Assembly: GCA_034687125.1 (NCBI GenBank)
Contig: JAQGBZ010000270.1
Span: forward strand, 1-64,000
Length of the DNA stretch: 64,000 nt
Source: Neelides folsomi
Lineage: Eukaryota > Arthropoda > Collembola > Neelipleona > Neelidae
Direction: 5' to 3'
The notes under the pieces were generated by a model. It did no database searches and was not told the DNA's origin. It saw nothing but the letters and a program-made list of their open reading frames with translations. Shown here one piece after another: positions 1 through 12,605 of this stretch (the stretch's first letter is position 1; each line of letters begins with the position of its first letter). The position numbers were made by a program, and so were the translations under genes.

Positions 1-3000
1 TGAAATGAGAGAGATGTTATTGAAGAGAAAATGTTACAGCAAAGGTGGTGTAAATAAAAAGTACCGACCCTGTATATGTGTGGTGGGCATGGTGTGTTAA
101 TATACATGAAGGGAGCTGTATATAAGTAACTTACCATTAATATGTAATATTAAGCTATATTGGATCAAATTCTTTAGAATGGCAAATATGTACAATGTGT
201 TTGAAAAAATGCATGATTCTTTTGCCCTCAGTCTTTTCATTCCAAGGGTTAATAAGTAAATGGATCGTTCATCCACCTTGATCAATATAAATGTCGAGCT
301 CCCCTACAAATAATGCAAAATGAAATTGTTCCAAACTACCAATTTTACGCTTGACTTACTATCATACTTATTTTCCTGGAGAAATATTCGGAGGATCCTG
401 CGCGAGTCGAACTACTGCAGTTCTCATGAGGTCCAAGAAAAATGTAAAACTAGGACATTCGATCTCCAAAACCGAATTCAGTCTCTTCTACCCTACTTCC
501 TCTCTTTTATTTCTATACAACTTTAACATTTAATTTGAAAAACCTCACTAAAACCTTAATAAAATCTCATTAAAAACCCAAAATTAATATACCATATTAT
601 TGTAAAAATTTAAATTGATAAAAATTTCCTTTTATAAAACTTTTGTGAAATTTTAAATCTTAATTATTAGGTGTAAGTAGCAATTAATAAATCTAATAAC
701 GATTCTATTTAGTAAGCTAATTGACTCAAAAGTATAATTAATAATTAATGCAATAAAGTTACCTTACACATATCTCTTTGAACTTATACCAAGTTACTAT
801 ACGATTGACTACCTATATGTACCATATATTCTCCTGTCTCAAAACTTTACAACTTTGCCAACTAAATTTGAGCAACTCCGAAAGTCAAAGTGAAGGTAAT
901 TTTTTATCTCTTTATATGCAAAAGAGCTTGTAAATGATTAAGATTATTTAAAAAATTCATTATTTATAAAGATCATAAAACGAGTATTTTCCTATTCATT
1001 TAATATTTCAATTGCAAATATCATTACATTTAAGATCATTGGGTGATGATGAGGAGGCAGCGACAAGGTAGATGACCGGGCTAATTGTCGCTCCGAATGC
1101 AAACTGCCCGTTTGCATTTCATGTCCCTCCACAGCTCCATGCTAATCCTTATTAGTCATCCACAATATTAGGCCATACATAGAATAAAAATAAGTTATTT
1201 TAAATAGAACTCCTTAAACTTGAAGTATAAATAATATTATAATAATATATGAGCCAAATCTTAATAACAAGAATTAAACGTGATTTAATTGATGCATAGC
1301 ATGGTCCACTTAATGAGCTTCGTTATCTTGGGCGATAGTGCCAAAAAGTGTTTCTTAATGTTTTATAAAGTTATCTTAAATTCGATATAGAAATTATTTA
1401 TTAGTCATGTGATTCGTGTTCTTATATAGCAGATATTATATATCTAAAATTTATATTATACAATTTAGTTCTCCCAAATGAACGTGATGTGATGACCATA
1501 TAAGTATGATTTATCATATAATCATATAACAAGGATCAACAAACTTAAATTTTATTCGACAATCATAGGCGTCGTATCTCACACATGCTGCATATCCCCA
1601 TGAGTTATCTGATTCTTCGGAAAAGTGAAAGTTTATACATTTGTAGGTTATAAGGTCAAATAGAAAAGTACTTGGGTCAATATCATTACTAGATATAAAA
1701 CAGTTTAAAATGATCTAAATTGCAGAGAGTCACTGCTGAATAATTATATTCTTAGAAAAATCTGAATACTTATATACTATATAATTCACACTTGTGTACT
1801 TATAATAAACAGAACGTGTGAAGTGCGAATGACACGCATTTAATTCTCAAAGGAATTCAGCAACATTCTAAGAAATGTTTTGCACATCATAACATAAGAA
1901 TCCCAAAGGGCCAAGCCAAAACTTAACATCAATTATCTTAAACTCGAATATTAATTTATTTATGTTTACTTAATAGGAAAAATTAACCATACAGGACAGT
2001 TAGACATTAACGAGATTTTTTGTATTACATATTACATACAGGTACATATTTATCTGATATCTGATTATTCTGATTAAGACGTTCCACCTTTTAAATATTC
2101 ACGAGTTTTTTTTTTTGCACCAATGAACAAAAGATCCTTAAACTTGATCAATTCGAGACATTAAAAATACATTTATAGCATTTATAAAATTAGGTACTCA
2201 AAATATTTGTATAATACATGCGGTCTAATGAGACGAATTGTATAACAATTAAATATTTAAGGAAATTTCAAACCCTGATTTCATTGAATTGCAAGGACAA
2301 TTAAATTCGCACTTTCTATAATAAGCATTTTTACATCTGCATAAAATAAATATACACATTAAATAAATTAAGGTGCAATTACCTCCAAATAAATACTTGA
2401 ACGTCTCATGTGTACGGAATGACCTAACTATTATTGCTTAATCATTAAGATGATATTTTCGCCATTTGTTTGTTATTTACTTACGAGGAAAGGACAAGAG
2501 AACTTTGTTTGACTGATCAATTGGATATTGAAGAAATAGTCTTGAAATTGTCCTTATCTATTAGTATAATTGTAGAAATTTAGTCACTTGCCTTTGTTCC
2601 CTTCCGGCTTCTGAGGTCAAAGCTCAATGTTTTACTTAAGGTTTATTTTGTCAACATTTTTTAATATTTTTGCAGGTACTTTTATAAATCATATAAAGAT
2701 GATATAATACACCATTTAACTTTTATCGCATATTTACTAATACATAAGCCTTTATGTGTTGCGTACTTATACGAGTATTATATAGGTAAAGGTAATTACC
2801 ACGAAAGTTTGCATTTTAAAGTAAACATAGTTGACATTTGTTTGAAATAATGGCGTAATAGGCATGATAGAAGTAAGGACAAAATGACATGTGGAATTTA
2901 TTTCTTCATTTTTATAAAATGATCCTTCGTTTTGAATTGGGTCACACTTGCACATAAATTCATATATGAGTAATATCATCATGAAAATCATGATACATCG

Positions 3001-3678
3001 TATTATACATTGTATTATTATACTTAAGTTTGTTTACTATAAAAATATCTGGGTTTTATTATTTGTGATTGCTTAAATAGAATGCTTATTACAATGCAAA
3101 CAATTTGTCATAATTGGGTATTTCCTTGATATGAAATATAAACAGCAGAAAAATGTAAAAAAATAAGTACACATTACATTCAAAGAAAGTATTAGAAAAT
3201 TTTTTATCCAAATATTGTATAATACAAAAGTAAATAATTTATAATCAACAGTTAAAATACGATATTTATTATTGTTGTTATTTTCATGTTCTCATTTCAC
3301 ATATCACTCAAGTCAAGTAGTTTTCCATGTGACAATCTCATAAATCATAATTTGGTACAGTTAGCTCGATAATAAATATATTTTTAAGGACCATCATTCA
3401 TACAAATACAAACACATGGTATACATAAATATATGTAAATAGAATATCTATTATATGTATATTTTATATACTGTATGAAATGAATGTATCTTATACACAT
3501 GTGTGGTCTGTTTGCATTAGTATTCTTAGAAAAGTATTTTCTAACGGTATTTTATTCCTAAGTTCATGAAAACCTTTCCATTTTCTCTCCAAAATCATAA
3601 AAATATAATTTTGTAATATAATTGTGAAAGACCAATTTTGCATACATACTTCTTATATACAATTGTGTGTATTTACAG
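1..3678. other. AT-rich non-coding stretch
   Basis: No convincing gene is visible. Short reading frames here are broken, start at non-ATG codons or lack splice sites. The only compositional exception is a GC-richer patch at about 1040-1145 with nested inverted repeats, described separately. Confidence 0.6.
1053..1130. other. Compact predicted three-way-junction hairpin element
   Basis: Three nested or adjacent inverted repeats lie in a GC-richer island within AT-rich DNA. The outer pair is GGAGG (1053-1057) with CCTCC (1126-1130). Inside it, AGCGACAA (1059-1066) pairs perfectly with TTGTCGCT (1085-1092). Then AATGCAAAC (1096-1104) pairs perfectly with GTTTGCATT (1110-1118) around a 5-nt loop. 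The third stem also forms two inverted octamer-like ATGCAAA motifs, the kind of site POU-domain proteins bind. It could be a structured RNA, a protein-binding site or a transposon fragment; I cannot tell which, and no known RNA family was recognised. Confidence 0.35.
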
Positions 3679-3816
3679 TGAAGAGGAACAATTGGCGAAT
3701 GAAAGGGAATCCTTGAGCTGCGGTGAGGAGCGGCACCTTGACTTCGACTTCTGCTCGACTCCCAACTTACTCACTTCAGTATTCGCCGACATGAGAAGTG
3801 AGCGAGAAGTGAGAAG
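3679..3816 (+). CDS. Possible isolated internal exon (unassigned)
   Basis: The reading frame runs from a good acceptor (TATTTACAG, ending at 3678) to a good donor (GAGAAG then GTGAAT at 3817). It enters with 1 nt completing a codon and leaves with 2 nt. It would encode about 45 charged residues beginning EEEQLANERESLSCGEE and ending MRSEREVR. Base composition is clearly higher in GC than the flanks. No domain was recognised. It lies 640 bp upstream of the PAQR3-like start, but I could not join it in frame to that gene because an in-frame TAA sits at 4452. It may be a 5' exon of another transcript or a chance frame. Confidence 0.3.
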
Positions 3817-4189
3817 GTGAATGTGGAGAGGAATCTTTTCTTGAGCAAAAAGAGCTTTCGAAAAGTTTCACCCATTCAGTTCTTCAACTTCGTGGGTTCT
3901 TACACATTGTTGGCATTCACACTGCCCATATATTAAACCACTATTACTATCTCCTCATTTCCTGATTCCCTATATCAACGGCGATCTTCTATCCAAATAC
4001 ACTACTTCGTTACTTCTACATACTCCTATACTCTTCTTATGTATTAAGATTGGACATTTGTATTAGATTCGCGTGTATTCGAAGATCAAATTGTAAAAGA
4101 TTTGGCGGAGTGAGAAGACCCTTCAATTAACCCTCCTTTTAAATGAACAATTCCAAGTACCTCTTGTAATAGACATTTATATAAACTCT

Positions 4190-4312
4190 TGTGATAGACT
4201 TTTATATTGACTCCTATATTGACTCTTGTGTTGGCTCTTGGATTGACTCTTGTGCTGAGTTGTGTCGACTCTTGTGCTGACTCTTGTGTTGGCTTCGCAT
4301 TGGCTCTTGTGT
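4190..4312. repeat. Degenerate tandem repeat, unit near TTGACTCTTGTGCTG
   Basis: About eight imperfect copies of a 12-15 bp unit (GACTCTTGTG with TTGG, TTGA or CTGA joins) lie directly upstream of the PAQR3-like first coding exon. An open frame on the minus strand (4346 down to 4086, ATG start) translates the repeats into a TRVN/RANT/TQES-type low-complexity peptide. This looks like a by-product of the repeat rather than a gene. Confidence 0.6.
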
Positions 4313-4457
4313 ATTCCTCATCGAGGGGATTTTCGTAAAGCCCCATAACTCACCTCAGTGTGGTGTCGTAAGAACAGCTCCGTCTTGCCCAGACGACGGC
4401 ACCTTATATGAACCCACTTGGGATTTTGAAAGGGAAAAGCGTATAGGAAAATAAAAA

Positions 4458-7400
4458 ATGACCGCATTACTCCCCACAAGTCGGAAAATCTGCTGGCTGA
4501 GCCTCAATTCTCTTCTGAGCATTGGAAGGTCCGAGGAGTCAGAGGAACCTCAGAAGAGCCAAACCATCCCCCAGAACCAGGGGGAACCCGTCCAACACAA
4601 GCCGGGCCTTCGACGGCGTTTCGACTGGAGTTGGTCGGCCTCGTGGCTCGCCCGAACAGCCCCTGACTGGAATGGAGGCTTCTTGATCGGAAATTACTTA
4701 CTGCAAACGGCCATGGGGAATAAAACAAAATGTGGCCATGTGGACGAGTCGTCCCTGTTGCCCGAAGACTCGCCCAAACAACGTCCAGACGAGAAAAATA
4801 AAGAAAATTTTACGTGGTGCAAGTGTGTGGATGTCAATTGTTCTGATGGTGGATCTCTGGAGGGATTGGAAAAGGAAAAGAAAAGAGTTTTGGATTACGC
4901 TGATGCTCCTTTTTATCTCAAGTTCAATCCGTATATTACTGGGGGATATCGGAGCAACCTCACACCAAAAGAATGCATCAAAAGGTTTGGATTATTTTAT
5001 TGGATTAATCAAAAGTAAATGTTGGGCTAGGTTATTTGAAATCAATAACAATCGTACAATTATCGATTAAATAATTGAACCCATTTATTATTTACCGATC
5101 TAGAGCGTTTAACCATGTCAGATCTTATTAAATTTCGGATACATGCGCCTATACTTATTTTATACAGTTTTGTATATTAACGAGTTTGTATACCAAAATG
5201 TACATACGTGTAGAAATACCGTACAGTATATTATGTATAGTTTAACCTAATAATTTTTATAACTATAGTATACTATATTTCGATCAATATTTTAATTTAA
5301 AATTATATATTTTAAATGTATGGAATTATTTGATGAAGAATTCATTAGACATGTTTGTTTTTGTTTATTACTTTACTGAATATAGGCTTATACATATTAT
5401 ATAGGCAATTTCCTTTATAAATTTTGTGAATAATTCTTATCTTAAAAACCAAACAATGAAGTGGGGAATTTTAATCTTTTACATCACAAGTTGATTTTAA
5501 TTAAAAACAATAATGAATATGGTGATTCGAAGGTGAAACAAATTAAAGGTTGCAAAAAAATGAATCCAATTGTTCGTGTCACAGAGTCACACGGAGAGAA
5601 AAAGTGACACGTACAGATACATAACATATAAGAAAATTATCGAATGGAAAAAGATGTAATTTCTTTATATGTGAAAGTAATAGTTATGAAAAACACAAGA
5701 GCGACCTTAAACTTTTACAATTTGGAACTAAGATTGTGACATAATATCATTAAATCTTTTCTCTTGGGTACTCTCCCAGTAACTCCAAAAGATAAAAACT
5801 TATTTAAACTCGACATTAAAGATCTTTAAATAAATATTTACATTTTGTTCTTCCTCAAAAACAGGTAGTGTGATTTCAAGGCAGACGCTAACCATCCAAT
5901 TTTATTCGCAGTTTATCATTTCCTCTTTTTGTTGATTTCATTATAAAAATGAAGATTTTGATAATATCCACATTTGACACGTGTCTTATAAGAATTTACG
6001 GAACTTAATAAATATAAAGATAAAGGATGGTCAGATGGTCATTTAACGTTATAAGTTTATTAAATTATTAAATTATTACTTATTTAATAACAACTTTAAG
6101 TACATGTTTAATCTGCGTAAGGAACTTCTATATGATTTTAATAATGATATTAATGAATAGTATCAGTATTTTTATATAAATTAAACGATTTTTAATATTT
6201 ACAAGTTTAATGGTAAACAATTACAAAATGATTTATTGAATTTTTTTATTAATTTACCAATATTCCCATTAACTTTTAATTTGATCAAAAATAAATTATT
6301 TGTTCAAATACAGTTAAGTTATTAAATATTATACAGAGATGCATATTGTTATAATTAATATTTAGTTATAGTTAATTTTGCTACAATGAAGTTGTGTTTT
6401 GGTTGAGCAATCAATGTAGCATTATAAGATTGATAATTAAAAGTAAGCCAAGCTCGAGAAACTCTGAAAGATCTCAATTAAAACTTGGGTTAGATTCTGT
6501 TTCTGAGAAAAATCTAAAATTGGGCTCAGAATTGGAAATATCCCATGGAAGAAGTTTAATTGGAGATCCAGTTAACCCTATTGTTACTACAATGTGTACA
6601 ATGTGCAGAATGTGTTTATCTTGGGATGCATTTTTGAAAAGGATGTTGGAACTTCCTAATTGATACCATTTGTATGTACAGGATATTTCTATGTATCTCC
6701 TACGTGGGAACTGATTAAAAATAAAAAGGTCATGCTAATGAGTGTGAATTGTCAATCCCTTGATTATTCGAGATATTGAAAGAGAAAAGAAGATGGGAAT
6801 GGTCAAGAAATAAAATGAAGATAGCGGATGAGGTTGAATAGCTTGAGGGTGAATAAGGTTGGTTGGTCCACTGACCGCTTTCTACAATTCATTTGCCTGG
6901 TTGACTCTGTGGATTTGCTATTAGACAATTGGAAGGATCATTTGGAGTCTCTTCGCAATTCTCCCTTCTTTCCAACTCGTAATGGCAACCTTTAATGTAC
7001 TCTGCTACAATCACCAACAAGTAATTGCAAAAGAGGAATGAATGAATTGGCACATAAGAATATTGCAGAGTTCTCCTTAACTTCTTTTAATTCTCAACCT
7101 CACCTTTAACTTGTGTGTGTTGATTAAAGGGGCTATATAACGACTTGGTTCTTTATGAACACGAATAAACGAATATGTCGTTATTATAATTATTACATGC
7201 AAAGAAGAACCAATGGTTTGGGTATAGCAACTTTACCCTACATTTTCTAATCGCCTTTTTCCAACCTTTAATCGTACAATGTTTAATGTGTGCTTAATGT
7301 ATGTTTAATGTAAACTCAAAGCACGATCATTGTGAATATAACATTCTTAATGTTAGTTAGATTTACACAATTTTAAATAATATTATGGTTAGTGAAATAA

Positions 7401-9447
7401 TAGTTCAAAATCATTATGACAAACTTTCACAAAATTAAATATATTGTAATTAGCGAAAAAATTCAAGATTTAACTCTTTACTAATAATACAATATTTTTT
7501 ACTCACGATTAATATTGGTAGAAATTTATAATATTGGTAGAAAATGGTCTTAAATGAATTTTAGCAATTTAATACAAAATGAAATTGAATCAATAGTGAT
7601 TTCCTATTGACTGCGTAAAAGTTCAATTAGTGACCATCGATATTTTTCAAAGTTATCTTTAAAGGGATGATTAAACTATGGCGTGCTTGTGCATAAAATG
7701 TTCGATTTACAATTAAATTTTTTATTGTGTGCGCAATATAAAAGTACTTCAGTCAATTGAATGAAAAACCCGCAGTAGGTCGGGAACTTGGATATAAAAA
7801 CATATTGGTTAAAGAATTGATCTAAGATCTAACTAAACGCAAGAGGGGTATGGACAGAGGGGTACTATAATGTAGTATATACATATTTTCTTTGTAGTAT
7901 ACCTTTCTTATTGTATTAGATAAGAGTAAGGATAAGGGTATTGGCCTATAGACAAGAATTGGTTCAATTCAACAAGGTGGCCTTGGTCAGGGAAAATAGT
8001 TTTTGTTTAAAAGTGTGTGACCTAAGAAAAAACAATCAACATTTTTAACTTTATTTTTTATTCTTTTAACTCTTTTCAGTTTATTTTGGTGGACCAACGA
8101 AACTCTGAACATATGGACTCACTTTCTTGGGTGGATTTTCTTCTTCGGCCTTTCCATCTACGATTCCATGGGTATGTTGGACATTCCAACGAGTCATCCC
8201 TGGGATCAGAAAGTCATCACAATGCTTCTTATATGTTTCCAAGTATGGTCAACTTTACCAAATTTTGATAATCTTTTAAATCTTCATCATTGAGTAAAAT
8301 GTGAAATGAAAATTGCTTACAAAAATGGAAAATTAAAATTGTTGAGGAAAATGCTAAATGGGAAATGATTCAAAAAATGGAAAGAAAGTTCCAATTACCA
8401 AATGAAGGAAGATTAAAATTTCTATAATACAATGTGTATATATGTTACAGGCATGTATGCTCCTCTCCGCTCTCTATCATGTCTTTTGCTGTTGCTCTGA
8501 GAAATTTTATCGCCGCTGGCTCTCTGCAGATTTATTTGGGGTTTCGCTCAGTCTCTTGGCCATTTACATTTCCGGCATCTACTATGCTTTCTCATGCGTA
8601 CCGGTAAGTAAATTTCGAGTCAACATCATCCTTTATATTCATTATCTGATTTTATCATTACCATAATATAAATAAATTCATAAATAAATTCACAAAGTAA
8701 TTTCAAAAGTAGTTTACATTACCATCACTGAAAAAAATAAAGACTGAAGACTATTGTAAAGGAAATATTTAATATTAAGATTGGATTTTATTATGGGAAT
8801 TTTGGCAGTTTTGGCTCAACTTTTACCTGGTCACCGTTGGGGTTATTTTTGTGACTGCTGTAACAGCAAATGTGGTGATGCAAGTCATTCCGATGCTCAA
8901 TACCGAAGACAAGTTCCAGTGGCGGCTAGTCGTTTTCGGAAGTTGGGCGGCTTACGGCGTTGTCCCAACCTTCCATTGGGCAGTTTTGCACGGGGGAATG
9001 CAAAGCGAAGCTGTGAGCGTAAGTTGAAAAAAAATCAATTAAATCCAATTAGTTAAAATTAAAAATATTTGGATAATTAGTTTTGGTTAATTAAATACTT
9101 TAATTTACATTTAATTAGATACTTTAATTAAATTCTTAATTATTACGATTTGGTATTTACATTGAACTTTTTGGATATAGCTCCTTCTTCCGAGGATTTT
9201 CTGGATGTATGTAATTTCGGCCGCTGCCTTTTTCTTCTATCTTTCCCGATTCCCCGAAAAGATCAAACCAGGACTTGTGAACTTTATCGGATCGTCCCAT
9301 CAAATTTGGCACATTTTAATCGTAGCAGCTCTTTACCATTGGCACAATACTGGAATTGTTTATCTTCACTTCAGAGCTACTCATCCTTGCTCGGAAGAAT
9401 ATGCGGCTCTTTTTCCTTCAGAAGTTAATGCTCACGTCCAAGCTTAA
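4458..9447 (+). CDS. PAQR3-like progestin/adipoQ receptor (RKTG), five exons
   Basis: Exons are 4458-4984, 8080-8242, 8451-8603, 8809-9018 and 9181-9447. All introns are GT-AG, and the phases chain to a 439-aa protein ending at TAA. PAQR3 proteins are seven-pass membrane proteins of the Golgi that tether Raf and other partners. Family marks are NPYITGGYR just before the membrane region, WWTNETLNIWTHFLG (first segment), and Ser236, His240 and Asp257 in SALYH...SAD. The last segment carries SSHQIWH with His391 and His395. Together these are the metal-site residues of PAQR/hydrolase-like proteins. The N-terminus before NPYIT (about 155 aa) is longer than in vertebrate PAQR3 and has no recognised domain. 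An in-frame ATG at 4713 (residue 86, strong GCCATGG context, MGNKTK) is a credible alternative start giving about 354 aa. An in-frame TAA lies just upstream of 4458. Intron 1 is about 3.1 kb; the others are 100-210 bp. Confidence 0.92.
4985..8079 (+). other. First intron of the PAQR3-like gene
   Basis: The intron runs from GTTTGG to a pyrimidine-rich TCTTTTCAG. The open stretch near 6394-6663 starts at a non-ATG codon and lacks splice signals, so I do not call it a gene. A short direct repeat of AATATTGGTAGAAA occurs at about 7510-7545. Nothing else stands out. Confidence 0.7.
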
Positions 9448-12400
9448 CGTTAATAATCCAAATACTGTTCTAATTGTAATTAAATTGATAAGGGCATTAG
9501 AAATCAATTAGCTTAATTTATCCAAATGTAATCTAAACGTTTAACTTTTAATTATTCAGAATGTATTATAGTATTTCTTATAATATTATGAGGAGAGTAA
9601 TTATATGCAATTATCTTATACAGATCGATTCCTTTGGTGCATTGCAAATATAGAAAGTGAATTGTTTCATGACTTCTGACGTCATGACTCTGACCTTACT
9701 GACTCTCATTGATAGAATGTCTTATGCGCCAACATGCAAAAAAATTCGAAGGAACAATTTAGATTACAAATGTCTTGGAATGACACAAGGGCTTTTAAAG
9801 CTGAATTAATTGCATCATTGTTAAAATGATGCACAAGACATTAGTAAAATAAATCTTTTTCTAATTAATTTAATAGAGTTTAAATATCCAAAACCGTTTT
9901 TAACACAAAAGAGTGTTGGACACAAATATGTGTTTTTACACAAGACCAAAGAAATTTTCCATTTTGTGTGTATAAAAGCATGGCTTGGATTTACCCGGAC
10001 TTTTAAATAATTAATCAATTTACAAAAAATTAAGATGTGCAATTCTCCTATAAAATGAAGTTTTCATTTTTGAGCTTTAAAAATTCTCATAAATTGTCAT
10101 AAATAATTTAATTGATTCAATTCAATATTCTTTAGTACAATTTGGTAGCTAATAGTCAATTAATAACCTTGGTCAATCATATACATAAATAAATACATTT
10201 GTATGTATCTAGTAATATATATATATATACACATGAACTCGGATATAGTCACCTTGGTTATAGTCACAACTCGGCTATAGTCATTATTTTCAATTGTCCC
10301 GGCAGGGAGATAGGCAATATAATGTCCTCGTTTATAGTCAAACTCGGCTATACTCAATCAAATCCACCCCTCCCTTGAAGTTGACTATATCCGAGTTCAT
10401 GTGTATCTGTATCTGTATTGTTGAATGTAAATACTTTTTACGTGTATGAATTCCTAAACTCTCTTTATTGTTATTGAATACTTTTAATGGCAATAAATGC
10501 TCTAAATGTATACATGACAAGGATTGTTGATATTTAATAATAAAAAATAATCATTTTGTAATTTGGATCTTTATGTCTCATTTACTGTAAGTGTAGGGAA
10601 AAACGAATTAGCTGAAAGTGGAGAAATCTTAATTATGAATTCTCCCAAATTCTTCTCTATACATTAATGAAAGTAATGATGTAATGAAACTTTGCTCCTT
10701 CATGTTTGTGCAGAAAAAATGTGACATTTAGCAAAAGACCGACAAACGTACCTACATAATATTAGAAAAGAATAAGTTTTTCTAATGTGAGCTTTTAAAA
10801 TACTCTAATTGTAAATATTTGTTTTATCTCTTTATCTTAATAAAAATGTATATTGAATGTGTATATTATGTAAATTAAGAAAATAGTTATTACTTTATAT
10901 TACAAAATACATAATTTGATATTACTTACATAATTAATAATTATATTATACTTACTCAACTCGTATATTCTTACTTGCAGTATAAATATAAACGAGCAGA
11001 AAATATAAAGAGTGATTAAATAAATATTAGAATATAATATAGAATACAGATATATTAAAAATATTAATTTTAGATTGTGTTATAATAAATTACATTTTAG
11101 AATGTTTATATACCGTTACTGATTGTTGGAAATAAAATAATTTATGATGGCGAATATTTATTAAAATAATTTTTTTAATTTACAAGCAAATTGGTTAAAC
11201 ACAAAAAGTCGAACTTTCCTAAAATAAATAATAAAATTATTCAATTGTTCAATAATTTCTAAATAATTAATTTGACTGTTCAATAAAATATAAATAACTA
11301 AATGAAACATTACAGATAATTTTTATTTCTAGAAATGCTTGCAAAATAAATTGCCATTTATAATAATTTAAAATAAATATATTATTTCAGATTTCATCTC
11401 TATAATATCAGATAATACAAAAACACAATGTCATTTCCAATTTTTAATAACGGTATTTAAAATTAAATAGATTTTATTGGTTTATTATTTAATTATTCCA
11501 TAAATTGGAAAAGTGAGGAATATTTATTTTACAATTGAATTGAAACTGTTTCGAAAATATTCTTACAATATTATCCAAACCTTACAAAATGTAATGTTGG
11601 GTGAATGGGAGATACATTTTGTTTTTATTGTGAATTTGAGACAAATTCACCTTCGCGTTCAAACCTTGTGAAGCGGAAAAAATACTTTGAGTAACTCTGA
11701 ACCTTTTCCTTTTAAAAGTTTATTAAGGGATTATTGCTCCTGTCTAAACAGAGAGTGAAAGGATCAATCATCCACCACAATAAAATCTCCTTTGCTCTTT
11801 TCATCCTTCATTACAAAATCCTATCTGATTTCAAGGGTTCACCCCAAGGGCCAAAAACCTTCACCCACACGCTGGCGTCCATATTTTCTAATATTCAATT
11901 ATGAATCGTTAATTTACTATTTACTCCCTCACTTTCACATACAATCTATGCAGTACATTTCATTTTCATATACTCCATATATTATTTATATTAAGATATA
12001 TAAATTTTGGGAAATAGAGAGATATGAAATTTCATCTTTGAGTTTTGAACAATTGATTCCTTTTAACACGTCAGAGATTCACTTTCGTTCATTTTGTTCA
12101 TTTTCTGTAATATGAATGGAAATGCATGTTATAGCATAGGTAGTAAATATTGAGTAATTTTATATTCTTTCATCTCGATGAACTTCAATCCTCATTTAAG
12201 CCATTAATAGAGATAATGGACTTTGAGGGTTTTTTATGAATAAAGTAAAAGTGGATAATTGAATGGCGTTTTTCATTCATTTAAGAAAATTCCATGTTTA
12301 CTCCAGAGACCATTGAGAGCCTTTTTAAAAAAGCCTATTAATAATGAAAACTGATATTGGATTGAATCATCAGCCATATGGTGAAACTCGAACGGGGAAA

Positions 12401-12605
12401 AGTTGTAAAATGGTCTTGTGATTATAGGGACCATAGATCATTGATCCGAAGGGTGCGGGTGGATCCTAAACCTTACCAGGGTGATCCTTTAAAAAAGAGG
12501 AGCAAATGGAAGTTGTAGTTTATTTGAAGAGAGCCATCGTAATTGATCAGTTGTTCGAAAGAGCTTTGGAGAAGAAGTTAAAAAACGCTAAAAATTAAAT
12601 TGGAA
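9448..12605. other. Intergenic region between the PAQR3-like and homeobox genes
   Basis: AT-rich DNA with a palindromic repeat element at 10227-10406 preceded by a short (TA)n run. No coding exon with splice support was seen. The open stretch at 11792-12115 looks like chance: no ATG at its start, low-complexity composition and no similarity recognised. Confidence 0.6.
10227..10406. mobile_element. 180-bp palindromic MITE-like element
   Basis: The ends are a perfect 25-bp inverted repeat: ATACACATGAACTCGGATAT, continuing to AGTCA, at 10227-10251, and its exact reverse complement at 10382-10406. Between them the motif CTCGG(A/C)TATAGTCA recurs in degenerate form several times (near 10251-10286 and 10327-10356). 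No reading frame is carried. A (TA)n run abuts the left end. This is the form of a miniature inverted-repeat element; the superfamily is not recognisable. Confidence 0.6.

Noticed and set aside
6394-6663. 89-codon open stretch in PAQR3 intron 1
   Set aside because: It begins at TTG, has no domain or splice signals, and lies wholly inside a well-supported intron.
11792-12115. 107-codon open stretch
   Set aside because: It has a non-ATG start, Phe/Tyr/Ile-rich low-complexity translation and AT-rich composition equal to the flanks.
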